Shown here in pieces: positions 25,036 through 36,317 of a stretch of DNA of 64,000 bases. The DNA comes from Setaria digitata (lineage: Eukaryota; Nematoda; Chromadorea; Rhabditida; Setariidae), in NCBI GenBank assembly GCA_003640385.1, contig RCAB01000008.1:186001-250000 (forward strand), in the 5' to 3' direction. Within the stretch, counting starts at the first letter, position 1; every line of letters begins with the position of its first letter. The position numbers were made by a program, and so were the translations under genes. The notes beneath the pieces were generated by a model. That model ran no database searches and was not told the origin of the DNA. It was given only the letters and a program-made list of their open reading frames with translations.

Positions 25036-27880
25036 ATGTTGAACAAAATACGGAAACTTAAAAATCTGAAAAGTTATGGAGCAAGCCCCTGTCTATTTAT
25101 AGTTTTTTTATGGGCTCTAGGCTGGACCGATTACATTTTCGAGAAGTCTTTTTCGAAGTTTAAGTGGCCGCCATACATAGATGTTCGGGAACAGGTAATT
25201 TCAATTTTTAGAAAAAGTTTCTGGTCACAGAGTATTATTTCTCATAAATATAGCAATATAAAATATTGACGAGATGAACTTATTCCATGGTGAGATCTGA
25301 CGATGTAAGACAGGTTGAGGGAAATCGAAGACAAAATTTAGGATCAGTTGAAGGAATATCTGACTCCTCATTTATTAGGGATTGTTTTTCCATATTTTCC
25401 ATTTTTTTATTGCAGAAACTTGCGTATTGTACTATAGATTAAACATCGATTACCAATATTCGAATTCATTATTCATTTACAGGTAATGCTAGAGTTAAAT
25501 GGTCAATCTGCATCATATTTGTACGAAAATGATTGGGCTTACTTTGAGCCATTTCTTACTCCTGCATGCCAGGTTATCGGAGAAGGGAATAAATTTTTAC
25601 TGATTATTGTAAAATCCTCACCGTTGCATTTCTTAGTAAGTTTCTTGCCTACTTTTTCTAATGGAGACACATCTCTACTGATACAATAAAATATGATTTT
25701 TTCTGAAATTAAGAACATCTGTTTTATAAATCGTACTTTGTTACAAGCTTTACTGATGTGTAGACTACAAACAGTCATCGGTTGGCCTATCACACTGTCG
25801 CTGAAGTTTTCTAGATCACTTTGAAGGATTGTGAGATTTGCTCGATCGGTAAAAAGAAGATTTCTGTCCCTTGATATCTGATGAATATGAATTTAAATGA
25901 ACTGTAAATCCTAGAAGCGAGAAACAATACGTGCCACGTGGGGTTCAGTACTCAACCATTCAGAATTTACGATTAAAACAGTATTTGTGATTGGTCGAGA
26001 ACCTTTTGGACAGACAAGTAAACAGCTGCAAGAAGAAATCAGTTTACATAAGGATATATTAGTTGGTGATTATATTGACAGTTATCGGAACAACACACTA
26101 AAGGTTCTTTATTTTTAATATAAGTTGCTTACGATCTTCTAATGGGTTCCACACAGATCTTGTAATGAGTTTCAAACCTCAGATTTCCTGAGGAATTTTC
26201 CTGAAAAGCAAAGTTTGGTTTTCCATATTCTTATCTATTACAGCAAAAGAAATCAGTTATTGCCACTTCAGTGGTCTATCGGAAGTAAGTAGGTAGGGCA
26301 TCTGTCGACATGCTCACTTGATTAGGATGAAGTGTGTTAGAAATGAAGCCAATTACTCATCTTGCTTGGTGTATAAAAATTCTGGCATAGAGTTCTAAAA
26401 ATTATTTCCTGTAAAATCTCAATCATTGCTGAATGTTCGTGGCTTGGTAGTGACAAATCTCAAAAAATAACTTATTCTATTAAAGTTACTTATATCATTC
26501 ATCCAAATATGCTAGTCATGCAGGGGGTTTCATTATGAAATATGGGATGAAATATATTGAAAAGAAAAGAAACTGAATATAGAACTGGCTAGTTTAAGTA
26601 GATCATTTGGATTCAGAATTTAAGCAACCGTATTAACTTCAGTCCTTCAGTTTTTGTCAGCAGTGCAGTTTTCGTTCAATTATTGTCGTCGGCAGCAGTA
26701 CACTGTTCCGTATGCGTTTCTTGTCGATGATGATTATTTGGTTTTGGTGCGAAACTTGATAACAGAAGTGAAAAAGTATAACTCACATGATCGACTTTAT
26801 ATGGGTTGGAGATTTGATACACGGCCAATTAGGACCAGATTTCACAAACATCGGGTAAATTATTTGCGTAGTTAATACGGAAATCATCATCGTTATGACA
26901 TAGGTCAACTCTTCCTGGATTTTAATTGAAGCTTTAACTTTAACCACACTCGTACTTTTGAAGGTTTCCCCTGTGACAGATCTTAAGAAGAGCTATGTAT
27001 TTTAAACACATTGAATAGTCCTTCAAAAGCATATGTGTATTACGAAGTTGTAAAACATATGATGAAATGAAGACCCTACCATCAACTATCTTTTGTCCAT
27101 TGCATTCCTGGCGTTTTTCCGTCTTTCCATAATACCACCAACAATTTCAGTAGCAGCTTTTTATATCCGGTAAAATCTACGGTGCGGAATTGCTGAAGAT
27201 TTGCCACAATAAATATTAAACTAGGTTAGGAACAAGCGCAAGCAGAAAAAGAGGTCAGCATACTCTTTGGAAGCTTTAGCCTGTGAATCGACGCATTCCA
27301 CACTGTTTTTGGACGTTTACGCATCACATTCACAACAAGTACTACGTTGCTGGCTTTATAATTTAGCCGGTAATTTATCAACGACGAGTGCTGTGACATG
27401 TGTTGATGTTAGAACGATACTTGGAATAAAAGTATAAACGAGGAAAAAGGTAAAGGATGTTTTGCAGGGATCATCATGAGGCAAATACGAATTTGCTTTT
27501 GTATAAGTTTAAGATGTTATTCACTGGTCAAAGAAACAAAAATATGTTTCTTATATAATCATTTACAGGTATCGATTGGATCATACCCGTTCAATCGTTA
27601 TCCATCTTATATATCTGCCGGAGCAGTACTGTTGTCATCACAAACCATTCGTGAAATGTATTATGCAATACAATATACGAGACTTTATTCCTATGACGAT
27701 GTTTATGCCGGCATATTAGCGAAATTACTTAACCTATCTGTTAGGCACAACAAAAATATGCGTTTTTGGAAATCAAATATTGATATTGAAGAAGGGAGAA
27801 CCCTAATTTGTGCGCATGGGTTTGAAGGAGAGCATCTGAAATCAGTTTATAGTAAGTTCCGGGCTAATGGTTTTCCTTGA
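25036..27880 (+). CDS. GT31 beta-1,3-galactosyltransferase-like glycosyltransferase (BRE-5-like)
   Basis: A Golgi type II membrane enzyme expected to transfer a hexose (Gal or GalNAc) from its UDP donor in beta-1,3 linkage. Five exons, all phase 0: 25036-25194, 25483-25635, 25915-26103, 26651-26854 and 27569-27880; 338 residues. A basic cytoplasmic start is followed by a hydrophobic anchor (about residues 19-35, 'CLFIVFLWALGW'). Then 'LLIIVKSSP', 'RETIRATWG' (106-114), 'FLVDDDYLV' with the DxD-type metal site at Asp193-195, 'RYPSYISAGAVLLS' and 'DDVYAGI' (278-281 and on) as in the E/DDVY catalytic motif. These motifs and the length fit nematode BRE-5 and insect Brainiac relatives, which build arthro-series glycolipids; the exact acceptor is inference. 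The frame stays open upstream of the chosen Met, which I preferred because it directly precedes the basic/anchor arrangement. Confidence 0.88.
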
Positions 27881-29560
27881 TAAAATCTAGAATCCTGAGG
27901 ATAGAAGGTTGCCGCTGTTGATTTTGTTGCCTGTTATTTGTGACGCTAGGTAAGCGAAATGTATCCGCGCTTTCGATTATTAGTCTGACAGCTTAAATTA
28001 AGACACAAGCGGCCATTCCAGCCACATTTCAACATATGGTCTCAATTATTTTCGTGTGTAAATCATGTTATCCAGGGAATTGCTGAGTTGCTCATATAAA
28101 ACGAAGTGGTGAAGCCAGATTTGTTTAAAATTACCCACATTAAAAAAAAGATAGGTCAGCATATTTGACAACAAAGAAGCCTGGCATATTTAACGCAGTA
28201 ATCCCAATTTATGTTTATTTAACAGGAAAACTGTTTACCCCTCATGTCATTATTGGAAATGTGATCATTTATCAAATGTACATAATAAAGGAAACTTTGA
28301 GCCTAGCTGCTTTCCGTTCATATGAGGTTACCGAGTGTAGATCCCTTAATGTTATCTCCGACATTCGGTGAATTTAATGTGAATTTTCCGACTTCATGCA
28401 ACTCTAACAGCGCTTGCCATCGTGATCTTTATTTTCCGTTAATTTTTGAATGGAATTAAGGTCTGTTTTTTTTTTTTTGACCTCGAAGGGAAAGCGCAAT
28501 ATGTTAATTTTCAACAAAAAACAAAAATGATTACGTAAATGTTACCTAGAACGTAACGCTGAACAAGGGTATGACATGAGAGGAGTTTTGGATGCAAGAA
28601 TTTTCATTTCTCCGACTCCCCAATCTAATTCAAACTTAGTCCAAAGTAAAGCTTTTTATTTGGTGAGCTCATGGGTTGTTTTAGCATTCATGCAGCTATC
28701 TGCGAAAGATTTTTGAACATTGTTTTTTTCATAATTACTCTCTCTTATGCGATATGCAACAAATATTCGAGAAGTACTCTTTACAGTGCCCATAAAAATT
28801 AATTTATCATACAAATTTAAACCATATATGATTACGCACATTGCACGGCCTTAAAACACTGTTCTCTGACATAGGAATGTCCTTGGTAACAGGTTTGCCA
28901 ACAATGTAATTTCTTGTGCATTATTATCTATACAGGAGAAAATTCTATCCTTCTATTTAACCAAAATCTACTTGAAATCCAAACTTAACAACGAACTATT
29001 GCACTATAAAAGATCAAAGGAAGAAATATTGGAGTCTAGTTCCAAGACTTCGAGGTAACAATTCGAAGTTTCATGGCGTATGTCTACAGAACGGTGGTTG
29101 TTGCATCATGCTGAACTTAGAACATTTTCCTTGCAACTTCACGAATCCACTGCTTTGCAAGTTCGGACTTCATTATTGGGGGTTCTGATATATGCGCTGG
29201 TTCTACACTTTTTTTCTCCGAGCTCTAGAAACATACATAATCCATAACCTGAGTAAAATTTTTTCACGACCCAGCTTTTATATGCTCCTTATGCACTCTA
29301 ACTACAGGTTACATTCTAGATCAGCGGTTTAAATACTTTTGTGAACGTGTAGCTCTTAACGATCGTTTAAAAAAAATACGAGCAAACCTAAATAAATCCA
29401 TTATATATTGGAATAAAATATAGTGCATGTGACACCACCGAACAAAGCAGAGTATAAAATGCGACAATGTATTCCTAAGTGTGAATCTGAAGATTTTAGA
29501 TTTTGCATGATTTCTCAAAATGTTGCAAAAATATCCACCTATCTGTCAGGTATAAAGAAT
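27881..29560. other. Intergenic, nothing recognised
   Basis: AT-rich spacer between a plus-strand and a minus-strand gene that converge on it. No exon supported; short frames on both strands lack motifs. Confidence 0.45.
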
Positions 29561-30954
29561 TTACGAATAATTCTTATTCCTAAACAAGGTTACTATTTTA
29601 TGCTTCTTTTCCTGCGTCCCCACAAATTTAAAGCATACATCTATCGATGTGTCCAAGTTATCCTTAGCTTTTGGAGTACTATCAAGCACTGTTGTGTCAT
29701 GAAATGTTAAGATAGGCATTGGCTCCAAAAACAAGACAGTTTCTTCATCCTGATCAACTGTGAATGAGCCTGTCAAAGATGCTGGCGGCCTGTACCACTT
29801 CTCGACAAAAGTTTTAGTTGGTTTCCTTTGTGCTGAAATTTACACAAGGATGCGAAGTCGTAATGGAGATAAAACTAATTTTAAATGACATTCCCATAAG
29901 GCACGATCTTCAACTACACCAAAGTCCTTTCAATTTTCATAAGGCAATGGCTCTGTGTTATAAAACTCTTTTCCATGTTAAAATGACGAAGAGCGAATTA
30001 AAAGATTTCAAATTTTTAAAAGTACCTTGAGTAAAAGCAGCAATCTGATTTGCTGAGACAATAGCTGTTGCCTGATGTCCTGAAGCTAAAGCTCTGGAAA
30101 AAAAAATTACGCATTGCAGTAAATTACTCATGTATATCAAATCAAGGAGACATAGTGTTCTTAATTAGCAGTGATTACGAAAAAAAAAAAAAAAAAAAAC
30201 AGTGAAATTACAACTTACACATTTACACGAGGACTGGAAGGGGAAGAAGAAAAATGACTGCCTTCTTCAATTTCTTTGTCATCATTCTTAGTGTTTCTTG
30301 CACAGTCTTCACAGATATCTATACATATTGTTACCTCGAATATAAAACTCGATCATAATTTACATGAAAATAAAGATTCAGGTCACTCAAATATTTTTAT
30401 CGATAGAGCACAAAATCCTAGGCTCAAAAACATGCTTGCAGTCTAAAACTTACTCTCTGCTTTTTTTGCTGCACTGTCAATAATTTCAACCATTTTTATA
30501 AAACTGGTACGCTCAGACTGTCTAGCCTCTAAAAGTTTGACTTGTGACTGCATTTCGATCTTTACTGCTTGTAATGTGACCATCAGACTTTTGATCAGTT
30601 CCGCAGCGTTTTCACAATCCCTAATTCCTGCTTCCAGATAGCGCTGAAAAATATATTTGTATATAAAAGTCATCCCAATAATTGTATGATACATTTTTGA
30701 TTACTTGTGAGCTTAGTAATCTTAGATAAGATGCAGTCATATATTCCCAAATAAACCCAGTGAAATCAACATGTATTTCTCACATTTGATTGATTAATTT
30801 AGAACTTAAGACAACATACGTGGTAGGTACAATGCTGAGCGTTTTCACTAACTACTTCCCAACCACCAGCTTCTTCAAATTGTTTTAATTTTTCACTGAT
30901 GAATTTCTGGGTAGCATTCATATATTGATCATCGGTTAACGTCACTTTCGCCAT
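29561..30954 (-). CDS. Unrecognised conserved-looking protein with a helical (coiled-coil-like) N-terminal half
   Basis: Five exons with every phase consistent: 30954-30820, 30643-30454, 30318-30219, 30093-30026 and 29832-29561; 254 residues. The N-terminal half is strongly helical with heptad-like spacing: 'DDQYMNATQKFISEKLKQF', then 'DCENAAELIKSLMVTLQAVK' and 'KLLEARQSERTSFIKMVEII'. A Cys pair ('DICEDC' region), a Ser/Pro patch and a small Ala-rich segment ('ALASGHQATAIVSANQIAAF') follow. The C-terminal 90 residues contain 'KWYRPPASLTGSF', an acidic stretch and a charged end. No signal peptide or membrane segment. The exon structure shows it is real, but I could not assign a family; a small adaptor or trafficking-complex subunit would fit the shape. 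It is divergently arranged with PDIA6. Confidence 0.75.
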
Positions 30955-31823
30955 CTAATATACCTTTTGAATAAACTGTAAATAAACAACAAAGAGTAGC
31001 GAACAGCACAGCATAAAGAATGCTCATTCCATCAATTCATGTACTATTCGTCGTAATGATTCACATCGTGTACCAAGCTATATCAGAAAAGTTTCATCAT
31101 TACGCAATACTACGGTACACTTCTACTCGGTTTCTGTCATTGGCAGTCTGATCAATTCAACGAACCGCATGCGAGAAATTTGATGTGAAATCAAAACTAA
31201 AACACGTAAAACTCGTACTATGATCCTCCACTGATTCCCTACGTAAATACTGCTGTAGTCATGCGTTCTACTTCAACGTGCGCTTCACCGCCCCACCAAC
31301 TCATCCCTACAACGGTAACGAAGTTCAAATTTTTGAAATACTCTCTCCCTACCCTCTTCTCGCACCGTATACCTCACTATGAAATTCCACTTCCATCGAT
31401 TGTTTTAAACAAAACATTGTCTAGCGTACGTAGCCTGTTTGTTGAAACCTTGATTCCAAAGGGACATAAGAAAAGTTCTTAGAAACTTGTAATTCATATG
31501 TTCAAGACGCTTCAAGACTTCTAAATGCAGTGCAGTGGCGTATTATGCTCTGAAAATCACGACTTCTGGGAACACTCGGTCTGTTTCCTTCCCTTGTCCC
31601 CGCGAAGAGAAGATATACCAAGAAGTGTTGTGAGAAATTATCTCTTGCTAAAATTGAAATTTGAAAATGATTTCGCTGCGAGACCAAGCAGGAAGTGTGA
31701 CGTTGACATTTCGTGATTTCAGAGGAAGAGCAGCCAATCGCGTGGTAGGGACAGAGGCCATCTTCGTTCTTCTTTCACTCTCTCACTGTCAAGGAAGGAA
31801 CGTTGGGTGAGCTCGAGTTCAGG
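30955..31823. other. Divergent promoter region between two genes
   Basis: About 870 bp separate the ATGs of the unrecognised minus-strand gene and PDIA6. No coding exon is supported. The final 100 bp before PDIA6 contain pyrimidine-rich stretches (ttcttctttcactctctcac) followed by AG, suitable as a trans- or cis-splice acceptor. Confidence 0.5.
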
Positions 31824-34499
31824 ATGAAATCACTGCTCTGCACAGGTACTTTTTCTTTCCATCATAGAACTTTAGCTGACCATTTGTCACAAGCACTTCG
31901 ATTTTTCTAATACTTAGCTGTAAAACTTACTTCACAGTTGCATACCTTCCCTCGGATTATCGTTTCCTGGGAAATTTAGCAGAATTTGAATATTTTTTTT
32001 TCTGCAAGAGTGAAAAAAATGACTAATATCAAATGGAAAGGAAAAAGGTGAATCTAGAATATAATTGTTTCCTGTACATCGCAGTGCTAAAATAAAGGGA
32101 TTGAGCACCTTGAAGCACTACATTCACCAGGGTGTAGTTTGAGTGTTATGCTCCAAGAACTTTTCATTCCTGATGAATGATTTAAAAATGTTATCACACG
32201 TTATTTATGTTGTTCTTTTATAGTTTTAATTGGATTGTCGACTGCATTGTATGATGGTAATCGTGATATAATCAAACTGACGGGATCGAATTTCAATGAG
32301 AAAGTGTTGAATAGCGATGAAATATGGATTGTTGAATTTTTCGCTCCATGGTATGGCGTTTGTATATTGCATTACTGTGGCGTATTCTCTGTGCTTTATT
32401 TCTTAAAACAACTTGTTTTACTTACTTTAAACAGTAATTACCTTGACATCTCTATATAATCTCGAACAACATAGGCATTAGGAGCTTCAGTAATTAATGA
32501 ATCTTATAGGTGTGGTCACTGCCAGAAATTAGTTCCGGAATATATGAAGCTAGCAAAGGTTCTAAGAGGTGTTTTCAAAGTTGGAGCAGTAGACATGACG
32601 CAGCATCAATCAGTGGGTGCGCCTTATAATGTGCAAGGCTTCCCTACGATTAAAATATTTGGTGCCAATAAGAAGAATCCGACAGATTACCAAGGTTAGT
32701 TTTTTTTTATTGTTCTCCACTATCTTTTGTAGAGATTCGACTCATCCGTTTCCCACAGCACTGGTCTCTCTGGAAGTATTTGTAGGAATCTCATGAATAA
32801 AATCATTTAAGGTCCTCGAACAGCACAGGCGATGGCAGATTCACTAATAAATGAGCTTCGGAAGACTGTAAATACGAAGCTAGGTATTGGCAGTTCAAGT
32901 AGCTCTAGTGATAAGAAGAAGGGAAGCGGTAATGATGTGATTGAGCTGACCGATAGCAACTTCGAGGAATTAGTGCTTCATAGCAAAGATATTTGGCTTG
33001 TGGAGTTCTTTGCACCCTGGTGCGGACATTGTAAAGCTTTGAAGCCACATTGGGAAATAGCTGCTTCGGAGTTGGTTGGTAAAGTAAAGGTAAAGACTGT
33101 TTCTCACGTTTTTTTTATTTTATATATTGCAAAAATTTCCCATAAACAATATAAAATTAATTTGTTCATTGAACTTTTGCGATATGATTCTTCAAAAAAT
33201 GAAATTTCAAGTTAGCTGTTATAAGGAATTATTGCTTTTTATCATTGATTTTCACGAAATTAATGCATCTTTTGGTCAATTGAATGCATATCTAGCTTGG
33301 TGCTTTGGATGCAACAGTGCATCAAATGATGGCAACACGTTTCGGTATCAAAGGTTTTCCAACGATCAAATATTTCGCACCAGGTTCCAGTGCTAATGAT
33401 GCTGAAGATTACGTCGGTGGACGAAGCAGTGATGATATCATCCAATATGCACTTAACAAAGTACGTGTAACAGTATTTTCACGGTGCTAAGCGTGTTTTC
33501 TGAATAATATTGAAATGTGTATTTTTAAAGTACCTTTAGATTCACTTTTAATTACGTAATTTTGTCTTGAAATCCAAAAAATATCGAACATCACCCAATG
33601 AAGTTTCATTTCATTATTCGTTCCAGAATAATTTTTTTTCTCTTTTTTAGGTTGCCGAGAATATGCCAGCACCAGAAGTTGTAGAAATAGTTTCACAAGA
33701 AGTTGTCGATAATGCATGCAAAGAAAAGCAACTTTGTATAATTGCTGTGCTGCCTCATATTCTCGATTGCCAAAGTAGCTGTCGGAACGATTATTTAGAA
33801 GTACTGTATTTTAATAATGATTAAAATTAATGAAAATTAAAAAAATAAAATTTATATAATTTTAAAATAATTAAAATTTATAATTTTAATAATGAAAGAA
33901 TATTTGCAAAGTTTTCAAATGGTTTGTTTTTATTCCTCTGTAATCATTTTATCATTTCCTGCATTTCATTTTAGGTTTTAAAAGAGTCGGCAAATAGATT
34001 TAAAAAAAACATATGGGGCTGGGTCTGGGCAGAAGCAGGCAAGCAAACTGAATTAGAAGAAGCATTCGGGATGGGTGGTTTTGGCTATCCAGCGTTGGCA
34101 GCGATGAGCTATCGTAAAATGAAGTTCTCGATGTTAAAAGTTTGTTTCGCTTTTTCAAAATACCTAACCATCATCAATTGTAATATTCAGATTTATTATA
34201 TCTTAAACAAAATTATTTCATAAATCAGTCACTGAAGAAGTTTTCTGAACGATTGTTGAACCAGTTGAATATGTGCTATTTTTTAGGGTTCATTTGGTGT
34301 CGCTGGCATAAATGAATTTTTAAGAGACCTGTCTTATGGTAAAGGGCAAACAGCACCGATGAAAGGCGCGGAATTTCCGAAGATCTCGAGTGTAAAACCA
34401 TGGGATGGCAGGGATGGCGAGATTCCTGTTGAAGAAGAAATCGATGTTTCAGATGTTAATTTGGATGAGGAAGAGAAGCCGAGGAAAACTGAACTATAG
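31824..34499 (+). CDS. PDIA6: Protein disulfide isomerase A6 (P5)
   Basis: Forms and rearranges disulfides in the ER lumen. Eight exons, all phases consistent: 31824-31845, 32224-32350, 32510-32694, 32812-33089, 33296-33460, 33651-33800, 33975-34139 and 34287-34499; 434 residues, the usual P5 length. Signal peptide about 1-15 ('[15 protein letters not shown]'), thioredoxin domain a with 'FFAPWCGHC' (Cys51/Cys54; the Trp codon is split by an intron), a Ser/Lys linker (about 138-152), second thioredoxin domain with CGHC at 182-185 and the cis-Pro '[12 protein letters not shown]', then a redox-inactive b-like domain and an acidic tail ending KTEL, a KDEL-type ER retrieval signal. Two active a-type domains near the N-terminus plus b distinguish P5 from PDIA1/A3. 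Nematode relatives are called PDI-6/TAG-320. No missing catalytic residue. Confidence 0.96.
33810..33899. repeat. AT-only low-complexity stretch in PDIA6 intron 6
   Basis: Nearly pure A/T with repeated 'taaaattaa' and 'aattttaa' units. It lies inside the intron between exons 6 and 7 and has no coding effect. Confidence 0.7.
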
Positions 34500-36317
34500 A
34501 TTTGAAGTTGACATGGAAAAATACCTCTTCTAAATTGCAGTTGTTTCTCACGGTGGCTTATTAAAGCGATAGCTTATCTTGCTGTTTACAGTGCTTTAAT
34601 TTTTGAGTTCTTCTTTTCCCGTTATTGTCATATCTCACTTTTGCACTAGGGAGTTTTTTCCTTTATAAGGATATCATGCATTTCCTAATGAAAATGATAA
34701 ATGAGAGACTTGGTTTATAAGGATGACTCAGTAACAAAAATTACTTCCGAACAGTCTTAATTGCAAGTAACGGTAGCTCGATCCCGCTTCGCTAATACGG
34801 ATGACATGCATCTAAATTTAACTGGTCTGGGACAGACAGTATCGAATGTTTGGAGTAAGTTCAGCACCGTGATTTCTCTGGGTCACTATACTCATATTGT
34901 TATTTGTACTGCTGCACGATTATATGATTTGTGGAACCTTCAAGGAATCTTCTGTAGGTCGTTGTTATTTGTTTTTTTTTATGCACCACTTTGTGAAAGT
35001 TAGTTGTTCAACTAATATATTTTCCCTTGTTTTATTACTGTTCCTGCGCTATATGTCATACTTACCACAATAAGCATTAGCTATTAGCAATTTGTCACTA
35101 AACTGTAAAACTATTCTTCGCAGTTTCATGCCTACCCTGACCTTTACATCATTGAAACAGAAAATATATCTTCGGCCCTGACCTTTACATCACTAAAACA
35201 GAAAATATATCTTCGGCACCAAATCACTTTATCCCAACGAAAATTTACTGAAGCTGCACAACCAGCGATCGACAGGAACAATCACTTGCCTGATTTATGC
35301 CGATGAAACAATATTTGTAATATACACATCAAATTACTTAAAATACTCAACAATACTAATTTGTCAAATCATTTCAATAATGCGATGTTGAGAAGAAAAG
35401 TACAAAGGCGATCGGAGGTTACAATTGCTCCGAGAGCACATGGAGATCATCCAGAGCTCACATTCAGTTTTCTTGAATAGTGGATTCCACTAAATCATTC
35501 TGAAGAATGCTCCGGAATGAAATATGCACATATTATCTAGTAATTTTAAATGAATTTGAAACCATGAGAAATCAACAGCTCCATTTTATAAATCGTGAAA
35601 ATTTGCTTTATAGATATAAAATAGGAAAGTGGAGAAAGTGACAAATCAAACGCACCCTAAAAACAATATAGCTTACTTTATATGAATTCTTGCCACGGTT
35701 CACAATTTTCAATTTTCAACTACTATAATTGACTGCTAAATATAAACGAAAAAGGATTTTTCTCTGGTGCAAATAATGCAGAAACAACCATGCTACTTTC
35801 CCCCAACATGTAGGAAACCTCGAATAAAGCTAATAATTTAAAATGAACATCTCCTGGTAAATTAAAATTTAAAACCCATCTGTGCACTAAATGCGAAGGA
35901 ATTACACAAGATGTGAACTAATCTAAAATATGGTTGAAAATAAGTTACATGAAGGGGAAGGAAATTTTCACCAGTGTGCAATTTTACCAGTTGAAATATA
36001 CAATCTGTAGGATATAAAGGTTCCATTTACTGCTGCCTTCCAATTTCAAACAGTAATCTAGAAAATTTTGGGTAGAGAGTCTAGTTTATTTTTTGTTGTA
36101 CTTAAAATTTTGACCAAAATGAGGACAAGAAAACAGAGCGTATAACTGGAGAAAAAATCACCGCTTGTTTTAAAAACTGCAATTCAGAAACAACTACATC
36201 ACAACATCACAACAGTCAGTGAGGTTCTTACTTTGCATGCTACTTTTTTCAATTTATTGAGAATTATAAGGAAGTTTGACTTCTTTGTCTAGTCAAAAAT
36301 TAGTAAATCAGTAGATA
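34500..36317. other. Intergenic between convergent genes
   Basis: Holds the PDIA6 3' region and the 3' side of the transposase-derived gene. A 41-bp tandem duplication is the only structure seen. Confidence 0.5.
35135..35216. repeat. 41-bp tandem duplication
   Basis: Two adjacent copies beginning 'ccctgacctttacatca' at 35135 and 35176, ending 'aaaatatatcttcgg', with a few substitutions. Both copies are complete and there is no N between them, so it looks like a genuine local duplication. Confidence 0.75.

Noticed and set aside
30180..30200. Long poly(A) run considered as a retrotransposon tail
   Set aside because: It lies within an intron of the minus-strand gene and is one of several homopolymer runs beside introns; no retroelement coding or target-site duplication seen.
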